DNA of 64,000 nt from Dryomyza anilis (GCA_951804985.1 OX638135.1:8970858-9034857); one strand, 5' to 3'; numbered from the stretch's first letter, positions 45,999 to 57,895 are shown. Numbers and translations: made by a program. The notes: generated by a model from the sequence alone, not told the origin.

Positions 45999-47130
45999 GG
46001 GGCCTATTATGATTAGCGAAGCGAATGTACTTGGCGAAGCGAACGCTTTGGCGAAGCGAACGCAATTTGGCGAATGAACTGGCGAATGTACTAATTTTTA
46101 TGGTTTTAAAAGTGAGCAACACTTACAACATTGACGGATAGTACTGCCTTTTTTTTAAAACAGATACTATTTTATCTTAATATCTATTTTTTTATTATTA
46201 AAAAACCATTTAATATTATTTATGGTTTAAAAAACGTTAACTCGATTCAGAACAATAATACTTTTTCGGTTTTTTGTTATTTTTTGTCTATAAAAGATTA
46301 AAAAGTATCCAAATAAACTTCGGAACAATTCAAATTATTTAAAATGTACAGTAAAATATGTTTTTAAATGTTAATATTGGAATTATTTTTACATAAAAAT
46401 AAATACTTTTTATTAAAAAAAGTAGTTTTTTTATTTGGAGCAATACTTCTTTTATTTTAATTTAAAGAAACCCTAGAGTTTCAAAACAGTTGATGTGAAT
46501 ATACTTGTTTAGAAAAAGCAATCAAAGAAGAGCGTGTTAAACAGAAGCCAATGCGGTGTGCAGAAAGCTGGAGCGACGACGAGGAGGAAGACTACAATAA
46601 GTTACAGTGATGGTGGTCTGTCCTCCTCTGTGGCACAAATAACTTCGCGCGATGAACCAAGCTGCATTCTCAGCAGCAGTCGGAGCAGTTCCAGACATTT
46701 CTTTTATTAGTGTTAAGTTTAAAATCAAAATAAAAAGTGTGAAAAAAATTGTTTTTTTTTACGTTTATTAGTTAGGTCACAAAAAACTCAAAATTATAGA
46801 CATCCTTCTATAAAAACTAAAGGATAAGATAAATTGAAAATCAGAAAAAGCCTAATAAACAAAAGCACAAAAGAAAAAAAAATTAAAAATCAAAAGAAAA
46901 ACTGAAAAACAATAGATAAAGATACGTTCGCCGATTCGTCACATGAACTGTTGATTCGCTTGATTTTGACACTTGAAGCGAATGAAAATCGGTTGAGTGT
47001 TGCATGTTTTTTTACGATCGCTTAACTTTTCCCGTTTTTTGGCGAATGAAGTCTGGCGAATGTAACCGTAATAGCTTTTTGGACGTTCGCTTCGCCAAAA
47101 CCATTCGCTTCGCTAATCATAATAGGGCCC
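45999..47130. mobile_element. PIF/Harbinger-like element, 1,132 bp
   Basis: Ends GGGGCCTATTATGATTAGCG and the inverse of GGGCCCTATTATGATTAGCG are flanked by TAA on both sides (45996-45998, 47131-47133). Subterminal GGCGAAGCGAACG words repeat at both ends. A 3-bp TAA duplication and G-rich ends are the PIF/Harbinger pattern. The middle (46500-46735) is less A+T-rich and holds a 63-residue minus-strand frame with no recognised domain, so the element is treated as non-autonomous. Confidence 0.82.
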
Positions 47131-47369
47131 TAATATTTTATAAAAAATTTATCCTGCGGCGCTTCTTCGATATAACTTCCCAACGAAATATTATAATTAA
47201 CTGTTGGGCTACTTCTAGAAAATTTAAAAAAGCGTTTTACGTTACCTATTCATTTCAAAATTTTCTTCGTCATTTTGATAAATAATTAAATATTTTTCTT
47301 AACAATCAGCATTTCATTTTAATTTTATTTTTTACATAATTACAAATCCTAATCGCTATGGTTATAAGA

Positions 47370-47500
47370 TCATTAAAATAACCATATAATTACAAATGTG
47401 GCATTATTACCTTTCATTTGAGTACCTATATGACCAAATATGTAGGTGCACCGGATATCGATTTTTCTAGGGAACCACAGATCCGACCGCACCCTATATA
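47370..47500. repeat. Right arm of a DINE-like inverted pair
   Basis: Inverse counterpart of 45700-45850, ending in GGGAACCACAGATCCGACCG. Together the two arms bracket the Harbinger-like element at a distance of several hundred bases. Confidence 0.5.
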
Positions 47501-47609
47501 TTTTTTTGTTTTTTAAGCAAATAAAACGGTTGATTTAAAGAAAAAAAAGTTGGTTTAAAGAAGTACAGTTGTGTATAATTCATTATTCACTGTATTTGAT
47601 GAGAAATTA

Positions 47610-47724
47610 TAAAAAAAAGGGCGCAAAATAAATTTTTGGGGCGCATTTTAGAAAAAAAAAATGGGAAAAAAGGCGCAAAAAAATCAATCGCCCCCCCCAA
47701 ATCATACTTCTGGATCCGCCCCTG
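47610..47724 (-). mobile_element. hAT end fragment (CAGGGGCGGATCCAG)
   Basis: On the minus strand the sequence begins CAGGGGCGGATCCAGAAG, followed by a G-run and GCGC words. CAGGGGCGGATCC is a terminus seen on many arthropod hAT elements. The other end is not found here, so it is a one-ended remnant. Confidence 0.5.
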
Positions 47725-47759
47725 ACCATTTCCGTCTAACCGATCTTCCCCTCGCCAAG

Positions 47760-48012
47760 CACCTTGCGGGCTGACGTAGTGCCCGTACTGGCTGAGTTGG
47801 GCATTAATATTTGCAGACAAATTGTTGCAAATTTAACACAAATGATTTTAATTTTTGTTGGTAAATTTACACTGATTTGTCATAAACAGCTAATTTCGAA
47901 TTTTCAAAGTTATATGTTTTTAATGCATCACTGAATTCCATTCCGCAAATAGCTAAAAATTCGTATTCGTAGCGCAGATTCGGAATTTCGCTACGACGGG
48001 CGTCATGATTGT
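47760..48012. mobile_element. Element Y, right-end fragment (copy 3)
   Basis: Aligns with 31727-31966 (ACAAATGATTTTAATTTTTG, then ATTCGTATTCGTA and CATGATTG) and stops at the Y terminus. The sequence left of 47820 is not shared. Confidence 0.65.
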
Positions 48013-48193
48013 CTTTTAACAGATACATTTATACCCTTTAACAGATACATTTTTTTGACAGAAACATTTTTATTTTGGAAACTTCATACTAATTTTCCAA
48101 AATAAACTAATAGTATAGTAAGCAACATTACCATTAAATTATCGTATTGTTTTCCATGTCTGTAATTCCCATTTGAGTATTTATCATGTTTTA

Positions 48194-48512
48194 GTAGCGC
48201 GGTAGCTCAGTGGTTAGTGCGTTGGACTGCGAGCCGAAAGGTCCCCGGTTCAAGCCTGGACTGGGGCTAACAACATATTTTCATAGAAACATTTTTCTAT
48301 ACCGCGCTACCTCTCGTCAGTAAATGGCAAACCTACGAGAGTAAAACCATTGCCTATGAAAAGCTCTCACCCGCCGTTCGGATTCGGCAATAAACTGTAG
48401 GTCCCACCACTTTGAGTACAAATATAACACGCACAGCTCAAAATGGTGAGAGAGCTCGGCCGAAGTTCTATACAGGACTGTAGCGCCAAACTATTATTAT
48501 ATTATTATTAAT
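48194..48512 (+). mobile_element. tRNA-headed SINE with RTE-type tail, copy 2
   Basis: Same structure as 21614-21920 with one base missing in the acceptor (GTAGCGCGG), intact A and B boxes, and a TATTATTATATTATTATTA tail. Few differences from copy 1 over 300 bp imply recent activity of this family. Confidence 0.85.
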
Positions 48513-48524
48513 TGCTCGAGCAAT

Positions 48525-48690
48525 ACCAAAACTCTTGCTCTTTGCTTTTTAAATGCTGCTTTAATTCCAAAACTCTCGCTCTTTGCTTTTCAAATGCTGA
48601 CTCAATTCCATATCTCTCGCTCTTTGCTTTTTGAATAATGCATCGATACACTTACTGTAACTCTTTGCTTTTCAAATGTTAATTCGATTC
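48525..48690. repeat. Tandem repeat of a 41-bp CTCTTGCTCTTTGC unit
   Basis: About four imperfect units, each with CTCTCGCTCTTTGCTTTT and AAATGCTG, directly after the SINE tail. Confidence 0.75.
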
Positions 48691-48857
48691 AAATTTTATG
48701 CTCGACGTAACTGTGAAAGCCGTAGCAAAGAAACAAGACATTTAAATCGATATGTTCTTTTCGCGAGCCCGTGCGTTTGAATTTGTTTTTGTTTTCTTCA
48801 CAAGCAATGCTATGTTTTTGTGTGTGTGTGCTCGCGCGCACAGTAGTCACATTAGAG

Positions 48858-49857
48858 CAGAGCTCTCGATTTCATACGAGTATCTCGGGTACCCGGGCGC
48901 TCGAAAGCCCGGGTAATACCCGGGTAGTTCAAATACTCGAAAAACCCGGGTATTAAATGTTCGAGCTACCCGGGTATTTCGCAAAACCCGGGTAGTTTGT
49001 TCGTTCGTTTGTTCGAGCTATTCGAGTGGCTCGTTTGTTCGAGTAGCTCAATTGCTCGTTCGTTGTTCGAGTAGCTCGATTGCTCGATCGTTGTTCGAGC
49101 TTCGAGTAGCTCGTTCGTTCGTTTGATTGACGATTGTTCATTTGATCGCTTGTTAATTTGTCTGTCCGTTCGTTTGCTTGATGTGGGAGTTGGTCGGAGT
49201 GGTTGCAAAAATGTGGGTGGACAAAAGTGGGCGGAAAGTGATAAAAAGACCGAAAAAAAATTTATTGCAGAAATCGGTAGCAGACATCAAGGGAAATCGA
49301 ATGGTACCACTCTCAGTGGTACCATTCGACCCCCAAAGGGGGGTCAAAACCACTTTTTGTCCAAGACTAATGGTACCCTTTGGAGTGGTCCATGACCCCC
49401 AAAAGGGTGTCAAAACCGCATTTATGACCCAAAAATTTGTATTTCAGAAAGCGATAGCGGACACCATTAGAATGCTATTGGTACCCTTTGGAGTGGTCCA
49501 TGACCCCCAAAAGGGAGTCAAAACCGCATTTATGACCCAATATTTTTTTTTATTTTGGAAATCGATAGGGGACATCATTAGAAGGCTAATGGTACCCTTT
49601 TGAGTGGTCCCTGACTCCCAAAAGGGGGTCAAAACCGCATTTATGACCCAACAATTTTTATTTCGGAAATCGATAGCGGACATCATTAGAAGGCTAATGG
49701 TACCCTTTGGAGTGGTCCAGGTCCCCCCAAAGCCTTCTAATGATGTCCGCTATCGATTTCCGAAATAAAAATTTTGGGTCATAAATGGGTTTTTGACCCC
49801 CTTCTGGGGGTCAGGGACCACTCGGGTACCCGGGCACCCGGGTAATCGAGAGCTCTG
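48858..49857. mobile_element. hAT non-autonomous element, 1,000 bp, perfect 8-bp target duplication
   Basis: Terminal repeats CAGAGCTCTCGATT at both ends, flanked by CATTAGAG on both sides (48850-48857, 49858-49865). This is a textbook hAT insertion. Inside are ACCCGGGTA-rich ends, a TTCGAGTAGCTCG-rich stretch (48990-49130), a 108-111 bp tandem repeat (49372-49728) and an inverted copy of that unit (49730-49825). No transposase remains. The near-perfect ends and duplication imply a young insertion. Confidence 0.93.
49372..49825. repeat. 108-111 bp tandem units plus one inverted unit inside the hAT
   Basis: GGTACCCTTTGGAGTGGTCC starts units at 49372, 49480, 49591 (variant) and 49699. The inverse sequence (CTTCTAATGATGTCCGCTAT) follows at 49732. 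Unit lengths are multiples of three, so a spurious 141-residue repetitive frame stays open through it. Confidence 0.9.
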
Positions 49858-49885
49858 CATTAGAGTGATTCAAATTTGTATACAA

Positions 49886-50233
49886 AATTTAAAACTAAAT
49901 TTTCTTTCCCTTCGGGTCGACTTTCTGAAACTAGGCCATCTAAAACTAAGAACAAGCCTTTAAAAACAAAATAAATGTGATGTTGCGCAAAGAGCTTAAA
50001 GACATTTTTGAACTTTTAACGACTGTTTTCAATTAAATTATTATTGTATAATTTTACTATCTACTAATAAGACGATATTTGAAAAGATAAGTGTGACATA
50101 TCATTATACCCTACACCATGAGGTACAGGGTATATTAACTTTGTGCATATATTGTAACGCCCCTTAGGAGGCGTGTCCGGTATGGAAAAGTATATATATT
50201 CTTGATCAGCATCACTACCCGAGTCCGTTTAGC

Positions 50234-50292
<59 letters not shown>

Positions 50293-51290
50293 TGCTGTCT
50301 TGCTGTCCGAATACAGAATAACTTGAGAAATTAAATTTCGTCTCAATATATTTTAGCCAAAAGCAGGAACTGAGTTTGAAAATGAGCCAAATCGGTCAAC
50401 GGACACGCCCACCTCCCATACAAGTCACTTTTATATAACTCTTTCGGAACTAATAACTCAAAAAGTATTCAACGTATAGTTATAACATTTAAAAGGTAAA
50501 TATGTGGTCCAAAAATGGGCGTGATCCGCCCACTTTTTTTTTCATTATTTCCTGGGTTTTCATAGTGGAAATTTGATCCGTAAATTATGAAAATCAAATC
50601 TATGAAATATTAGCCTTTCAAAATTTTAAATATAGGTGTGGTCCACCCAATTATATTTTTCAAATTTTTTTTTTTTAGTTTTTTATACTTTTATATAATT
50701 TTTTTAATTTATGGGGATATATGACGTACATTTCTGATATATGAATAATATTCTGAGGGTGGGGAGGTTCAGCATAATTAAAAACTTTAAAATTAAGGTA
50801 TGCAATTAAATATCCCACATTAATATCCCCACCAAAGGTGTATGGTATTCCATAGTCGGGCCCGACCGACTTTAAAAATCCGCCCCATGTGACCGAACTT
50901 ACCCATGTGACCTAACTTTCCCAACTCGTTTTATTATTGTATGAGCAATAATACAAAAATATTATTCCAAACTCGTTAGAATAAAACTACAAAAATGTCA
51001 ACAGTTAAAATTACTATAGTAAGAAAAAGTCAACATTTTATGTGTTTGGCAAGCCATGAAACTGTAACGGTTAACTAAAATTTAATAATTTTAAAAACCA
51101 TAAGTTTAGTAAATGATTTGAAGTTAAGTAATTAAAAACAGTCGTCAAAAGTTCAAAAATGTTCTTTCAGCTCTTTGCGCAACATCACATGATCAATTAT
51201 TTTTTCGTTTTTAAAGGCTTAGTTTTAGAGGTCCTAGTTTCAGAAAGTCGACTGGAAGCGAAACACTTAAACATTTTTGGATTTTAAATC
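49886..51290. mobile_element. Inverted-repeat element with about 130-bp arms, holding a DINE
   Basis: The arms at about 49910-50040 and 51130-51262 are inverse copies (shared words TCGACTTTCTGAAACTAGG, GATGTTGCGCAAAGAGCT, CATTTTTGAACTTTT). Between them lies DINE family B copy 3 plus A+T-rich sequence. It probably was a foldback-type MITE before the DINE landed in its centre. Confidence 0.7.
50105..50930 (+). mobile_element. DINE family B, copy 3
   Basis: Starts TATACCCTACACCATGAGG, has a (GTCT)n tract at 50237-50290, and ends with the CCGACTTTAAAAATCCGCCC hairpin region and CCCAACTCG. It is full-length for the family. Confidence 0.88.
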
Positions 51291-51546
51291 AGTATAATAC
51301 ACATGCCTGAGTACAGTTTCACGAGTTTTTATTCAAATACAAAATTTATTATGAGTAAAAATCTATTTTAAATAAAATAGCTGTGTTTAAAATGCAGCAT
51401 ACTTCCCATATAAACTAAATTTATTTGTTATTTAAAACTTTTGAATGAGAAACATAATAAATATTGTTATTTATTTTTTTATCAAATTTTAGTTTTTTTT
51501 TATTCTGCAACAAAAATATATACAGTATTTATATATTTACAGTATT

Positions 51547-52279
51547 TATACCCTACACCTATGAGGTACAGGGCATATTAACTTTGTGCAGATCCTTAGG
51601 AGGTGTGGAAAAGTATATATATTCTTGATCAACATCACCACCCGAGTTCGTTTAACCATGTCCGTCTGTCTGTCCGTATACACGATAACTTGAGAAATAC
51701 TGATCAGAATGCGATCAAATTTCGTTTCAATATGTTTTAGCCAAAAATTAGTATTGTCAATGTAAATGAGCCAAATCGGTCAACGGACACGCCCACCTTC
51801 CATACAAATCACTTTTACAAAATTATTTAGGAAACAATAAACCGAAAAGTATTCAAGGTACAGTTACAAAATTTAAAAGTTATTGTTAGAATTCACATAA
51901 AAATATGTGTTCCAAAAATGGGCGTAATCCGCTCACATTTTATATTTTTATAATTTCCCGCTTTTTCATAGTGCACATTTTACTCGCAAATTATTGAAAA
52001 CAAATCTTTGAAATATTAGCCTCAAATCTCTACATATGTTTAAAAAGTGGGTGTGATCCGCCCACATTTATTTTTCAGCATTTTATGATTATTATTTTTT
52101 TTTCCCTTTTATATCGATTTTTTTAAATTATGTGGATATACGACGTAAATTTCTGATATGTAAATAATATTCTCATATTTAAATAATATTAAATTTCCCA
52201 TATTAATATCCCCACCAAGGTTTATGGTTCGTTCCATGTGACCGAACCTACCCATGTGATCTAACTTACCCAACTTGTT
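51547..52279 (+). mobile_element. DINE family B, copy 4, diverged
   Basis: Starts TATACCCTACACCTATGAGG, has only a very short GTCT tract (51660-51676), lacks the clean hairpin and ends GATCTAACTTACCCAACTTG. It is more diverged than copies 3 and 5. Confidence 0.8.
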
Positions 52280-52304
52280 TTATTACCACTGTTTTTGTTT
52301 TTTC

Positions 52305-52600
52305 CGAGGTACAGTGATCCAAAATTACAAAAAATGTATATATTGAAATAGTTCTAGATCAGAAAATACTACAAACCCCAAACAAATTTCAAGATGGTAT
52401 TTTTATCAAACATTATCCAAAATATGTATGATTTATGTGTCTTAAAATATTACACTTCTCTTCTCTGATTTTGGGAACCTAAAATTTGTAACAATTTTTG
52501 AATATATTTGTAAAGTTGATTTCGAAATGACGTGATTTTTACAAAATTCAAAATTTGATAATCATGGTTATATGGTTAAGATGGAAGTTCTATAGCATAC
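52305..52600. mobile_element. Fragment of the 38.3-kb TIR family
   Basis: Shares GAGGTACAGTGATCCAAAAT, TTTCAAGATGGTAT and GTTGATTTCGAAAT with 38.4-38.8 kb. No ends visible. Confidence 0.5.
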
Positions 52601-53035
52601 CAACCTCATCTGCGGCCCGCGAACATGTATTTGCGACATGCGACATGTATTTAATTTAACATGCCATATAAGAAATTAAATTACTAATCTTGGTTAAAAA
52701 CTTATTAATTTATTAAAAAAAATCAATATTTTGTAGATACATTATTTTCCAAAATTTAATGATGAGAATGTGATAAGTTTTTAATATAGGGTTTTAATTT
52801 ATTTTCCTAATTGTCATTTTAAATATTATACATGGTGTTACACAAATGCCATAACAATCATTTTTCGTTTTTTTTTCATCAAGTAATATTGTTTTTACAA
52901 GCTTTTATTTAACTTCACTTGTTTGTTAGTTTATCGGGCACAAAAATATCAGATTTAACGCACTTCCTTATATCCGATCGAGTTGAAACTTGAAACGTAT
53001 AGTATTCGAAGTGGCACATATAAAAATAAACATAA

Positions 53036-53746
53036 ACCAGTTGGGAAGGTTAGATTACATAGGAAATTTTAAAGTAGGTGTAATTATGATAGTTAGGATT
53101 ATCAAAATTATAGTCGGTCTAAGCCGACTATAAATACCCTTGAATGGTTACCATTCAAAGTGATATATAGGTCACCAGGGTATACAAATCCTGAAAATAA
53201 CTACAAACATTCAATCGCTGAAGAATTTCCATTCATTTGATACCCACATTTACAAATGGGTAGGTGTACCGAATTTCGATTTTTTTTTTGTGAACCACAA
53301 GTCTTTTCGCCGGAAAACATTATTATCATGTATTTGAGCATGATGTCAATATATATTTGACCAAAAAGTTTACCTAAACACGTATACATAAAAATTGATC
53401 TTTATATGTACATTTTATATGAGGTATTTGAACATAAGTGGTCGGATCATAGGTCACAATGGACCGATACCTACGCACATACAGCGTAGGTATATTAGTA
53501 ATCTAAGTTATAAGTTTCATTTATCTAGCTCTTCAATTTTAAAAGTAGTAGGGATTTCAACAGACAGACGGACAGACAGACAGACAGACAGACGGACAGA
53601 CGGACAGACGGACATCGCTAAATCGACTCAGGAGGTCATGCTGATCAAGAATATATATTCTTTTCCATACCGGAGATGCTTCCTTCTGGGTGTTACAAAC
53701 GGCGTACCAAACTGAATATACCCTTTCAGTCTTAGTGTAGGGTATA
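53036..53746 (-). mobile_element. DINE family A, copy 3
   Basis: Begins CCAGTTGGGAAGGTTAG, hairpin TTATAGTCGG/CCGACTATAA at 53109-53133, GACA tract 53562-53610, terminus TGTAGGGTATA. Very similar to copy 4, 1.3 kb away in the same orientation. Confidence 0.85.
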
Positions 53747-53958
53747 CAAATAAAGTTCGCTAAAGCTATTTTTGGGCCGTGTGAGGCCTGTTCTATACCT
53801 TGAAAGTTGAAATTTGGAATATGTAATGTTTTAGACACGGGGAAAAATATGGCAAACTCATAACTTTATAATTTTGTCCTCCAGAGGGTGCATTTACTAT
53901 TAATGGACTCTCTGAAATGCGTTCTTAACCTATAAAATTTAAATTTAAAACATGTATA

Positions 53959-55612
53959 CACGAATAGAAAAGATTTGTTTGAATATGTTTGAATGTAATT
54001 CTAACGTAATTCGAAATCACCAAATAAATATTAGGAGTAAAATCTAATTACGTTATAATTGAATTGTATAATTATCTTGTTCAGATTGAAATATTATTAT
54101 ATGATATTTAGACATAAATTGATTTATCGCGGATTTACATGAATTTACTATATTAATGTTTCTGTAGAAATATATATTTTTCATCAGATATTAATATATG
54201 TATGTTTGATATTTCCGCTATTTAACACACACAACGTCAATAATAGGTTCTTTGAATTATATGTATTTGGTTATTCGTGATTGTTACTGGGTGACAACGA
54301 ATATAAAAACCAGTTGGGAAGGTTAGATCACATGGGAAATTTTAAAGTAGGTGTAATTATGATAGTTAGGTTTATCAAAATTATAGTCGGTCTAAGCCGA
54401 CTATAAATACCCTACACATATGTGTGGTTACCATTCAAAGTGATATATAGGTCACCAGGGTATACGAATCCTGAAAATAACTACAAACATTCAATCGCTG
54501 AAGAATTTCCATTCGTTTGATACCCATATTTACAAATGGGTAGGTGTACCGAATTTCGATTTTTTTTTTTTTGTGAACCACAAGTCTTTTTGCCGGAAAA
54601 CATTATTATAATGTATTTGAGCATGATATCAATATATATTTGACCAAAAAAGTTTACCTAAGCACGTATACATAAAAATTGATCTTTATATGTACATTTT
54701 ATATGAGGTATTTGAACATAAGTGGTCGGATCATAGGTCACAATGGACCGATACCTACGCACATACAGCGTAGGTATATTAGTAATCTAAGTTATAAGTT
54801 TCATTTATCTAGCTCTTCAATTTTAAAAGTAGTAGGGATTTCAACAGACAGACAGACGGACAGACGGACATCGCTAAATCGACTCAGGAGGTCATGCTGA
54901 TCAAGAATATATATACTTTTCCATACCGGAGATGCTTCCTTCTGGGTATTACAAACGGCGTACCAAACTGAATATACCCTTTCACTCTTAGTGTAGGGTA
55001 TAATAATATCATAATTTTGATTATATGTATGTTTGGCATTACGATATCACAATTAAATAACAACGCTGCCTACTATTAGCACTCAGTAACACTCACATTT
55101 TCATATAGTTCAAAAATTCTTTTTGGTAGAAGAATTTGTTTAAGTACCGCCAATTACTGTTAATACCAGATAGTGGCTGTTTGTGAAATATCCAATTAAT
55201 CCGTAATTCACTGTACTCAAAATAGGAACAATAGATAAATAAAATATGTGTAATAAAAAAAAATAAAAGTTTAAGTTTATAATTATATAATATAAATAAA
55301 AAAGGGAAAAATAAATGTTGAGTAAAGAAGTTATTAGCACTAAATTTACATTTTTAAAATTATATCTAAATGTAAACATAAATATGTTTACATGTAAATA
55401 AAATGTTTTTCACATTCAATATATATATGTTTGTAAGAACGCCGAAAATTATTCATTCTGAACATAAGTATGTTTGAAAGAAAACAAAAATATGTTTGAC
55501 TGCTATTATAATAATGTTTGGCAATGAAATAATACTTTTGTTTGGATAAAGCTCCAAAGATATATGTAACCCTGCAAAATTATGTTTGGGAGAGCCCTTT
55601 TTTTGCAGCGTG
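53959..55612. mobile_element. Element X copy 2 (inverted relative to copy 1), with a nested DINE
   Basis: Ends CACGAATAG and the inverse of CACGCTGC are flanked by TA (53957-53958, 55613-55614). 53959-54303 aligns inversely with 44062-44393, and 55018-55612 with 42653-43295. A family A DINE sits near the same internal point where copy 1 has a family B DINE. Confidence 0.8.
54310..55003 (-). mobile_element. DINE family A, copy 4, nested in X
   Basis: CCAGTTGGGAAGGTTAG start, hairpin at 54381-54406, very short GACA tract (54845-54870), terminus TGTAGGGTATAATA. Confidence 0.85.
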
Positions 55613-55614
55613 TA

Positions 55615-56203
55615 GTATTGGCGACGGGGAAAAATTTGGCAAACTCAGAACTTCTTTTTTCGCTAGAGGGCACACTAATTACACTGTGCTACAAATTCCA
55701 AAAAAAATGCCGTATACAAAAATCCACACCTATATTTTTGGATAGGTACGGAAAGTCACTGAATATGCTCATTTACAGAATGTCTATATCACTTCGAGTT
55801 TTTTTAATTTGCACTTCTGTGTGCAAATTCGCATTTTCCTACCTTCAGTTACTTATGTAATTAAAACTCAGCATCTACGAAAGTTATTTTAAAAGTGTTT
55901 AACTTTTTGAAAAACCAACACATATAGCTTACCAAAACTTTTTATTTTATTAAAATAGGTTTAAAAAGACCTGAGTTATAGGTCATTACTCGACAAAACA
56001 ATTAAAATTTAAATGCATTTTTCAATTTTGAAAAATCGTTAAAAAATCATTTTGCAAGTTAATCTACTCATTTTAACAGTTATTAAAAGTAAATTCAATT
56101 ACCTTATCAGATCTTTTAGATTTATGAAAATTCAACAAGAAACAACAAAGTTATAATCGATTAAATCATTCTCCTTTTAATAATAAAATGTTTTAACCGA
56201 CAC
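55615..56203. other. No gene; short repeat of X's other flank
   Basis: 55622-55690 (GACGGGGAAAAATTTGGCAAAC) resembles 53838-53905 on the other side of X copy 2 in the same orientation, an imperfect direct repeat of about 65 bp. The open frames here have no domain. Confidence 0.4.
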
Positions 56204-56676
56204 TATATTTACCAAATCAAGTCAACTATGAGATTTAAAGCTCTTGGATTTTGGTTAAATTTTATTATGCAAGGGTCAATTGAAATGTTTAGGTCAATTA
56301 TTTTTTAATTTATTCAGACAACTTTATCCTTTTTTTCAGATTTTTCAAAAGAGTCCTTTTTAAGGACATACAATTTGAAGTGCAATTGTCCAGTAAAAGG
56401 AGATATAAATTAAATTTTTCAAAAGCATATTTTATTAGCTTTAAAATGACACCTCGACGGGGTTTATAGCATATCTCGATATTTTAATATGAACAACCAA
56501 CAAAAGTGTTTTTTTGTCCATTTTTTGTAACTTTAGATCACTGTATCTCAGGATAAAGTTATCCGAAAAAATTAAAAAATAATTGACCAAAACATTTCAA
56601 TTAACCCTTGCATAATAAAATTTAACCAAAATCCAAGAGCTTTAAATCTCATAGTTGACTTGAATTGGTAAATATA
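56204..56676. mobile_element. MITE with about 113-bp terminal inverted repeats
   Basis: 56204-56316 and 56563-56676 are inverse complements with only a few mismatches. The interior (CTTTTTAAGGACATACAATT, TTAGCTTTAAAATGACACC) is shared with the 38.3-kb TIR element, so they belong to one family with different ends. Confidence 0.88.
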
Positions 56677-56954
56677 TTGAATTGGTATATATATAAAACT
56701 TTTGCAATGGGCACATAATCAATTAAGGCTCGACATTGGATCATGCTATTCTATGGTCATTGAAACAGTTTTATCAAAATCCATGTTTTTTTTTCAATAA
56801 ATAATTCCAGTGCCCATATAATGACTATAAAAGTAAAAAAATAAATCTAATAAAAAAACTTCTTAAAAAAAAAATCTTTTAAAAATATCTGTACTAAAAA
56901 ATCAAAAATAAATTTATGAAGAATATAAAATATATATCTATAGTAGGTATGTAT

Positions 56955-57895
56955 ATTTATAATGGATACATATTAATATACGAAATAAATGATATTAAAT
57001 TATATTCAAATTGTATTATTTAGATATAAATTTTCAATAAATTTTAAAATTTACTAAGAGGTTTGTAAATACAAAAATAAAAGCGTGCGGCGAAAATATT
57101 AAAAATTACCAGCATATTACATTCGTAAATATGTAGCCTAAATATGAATTTTAGCTATCAAAGGAATACAATTATGATCATATTTATATATATCTTATAG
57201 AATTAGAATTTTTTATACTTTATATCTCGCAATCGCTATGCACACTATAACTATTCACGCAAAATTGACAATATAGGCAAGATTGTATAGGAGATACCAC
57301 GTCCCTTTGTCCATTGACACCCAGATTCTACATGTTCATTATAATGTAAAATATGAGCTTTTACTTCAATTTTCAAAATATGTACTACTTTTTAAGTCAA
57401 GAGTTATAGCATTTTAAAAGGTTTGCTTATTTGACAGGTGCCACACACCTGTGTGCAATTACGGCCCTTTCTGGTAAGAAGATTTAAATTAAGTACATAA
57501 ATAAATATATATTCTAATAAATAAATATTTCTAATTAAAAGTTCAGTTTTTCCAGATTACTCTGAGGTAAAAACATAACACATGCCAATAAAATATCATT
57601 GGGCTTCCGATATCAGCACTGCAAACAAAACTCATAGATACTTCCATACACATTTACCCCTACTCCAAAATTATATTGGAAACTATTGCAAAGTTGAATT
57701 GAATTGCAAAGTTTATTAGTGCTAGAGTTGGACTATAATATTCAATAATTTTGCCGCACTCTTTTATTTTTGTATTAGCAAACCTCTTAGTAAATTTTAT
57801 TGCTTATACACATATATCTAAATAATATAAATTGAATAAAATTTAATTTAATTTATTTCGTATATTAATATTATTCATTATAAATATATTTGTCG
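56955..57895. repeat. Inverted repeat pair with about 150-bp arms
   Basis: 56955-57105 and 57742-57895 are inverse copies (AAATTTTAAAATTTACTAAG.. and CTTAGTAAATTTTATT.., TTTTTGTATTAGCAAACCTC). The 640 bp between contain a phrase GGAGATACCACGTCCC similar to DINE-like repeats. No ORF. Confidence 0.7.

Noticed and set aside
46537..46728. Transposase-associated protein in the Harbinger-like element
   Set aside because: The 63-residue minus-strand frame has no Myb/SANT or DDE features that I can see.
49178..49603. 141-residue frame with repeated VPFGVVHDPQKGVKTAFMTQ units, resembling a repeat protein
   Set aside because: Open because the tandem unit is 108 or 111 bp inside a non-autonomous hAT; the minus strand is equally open.
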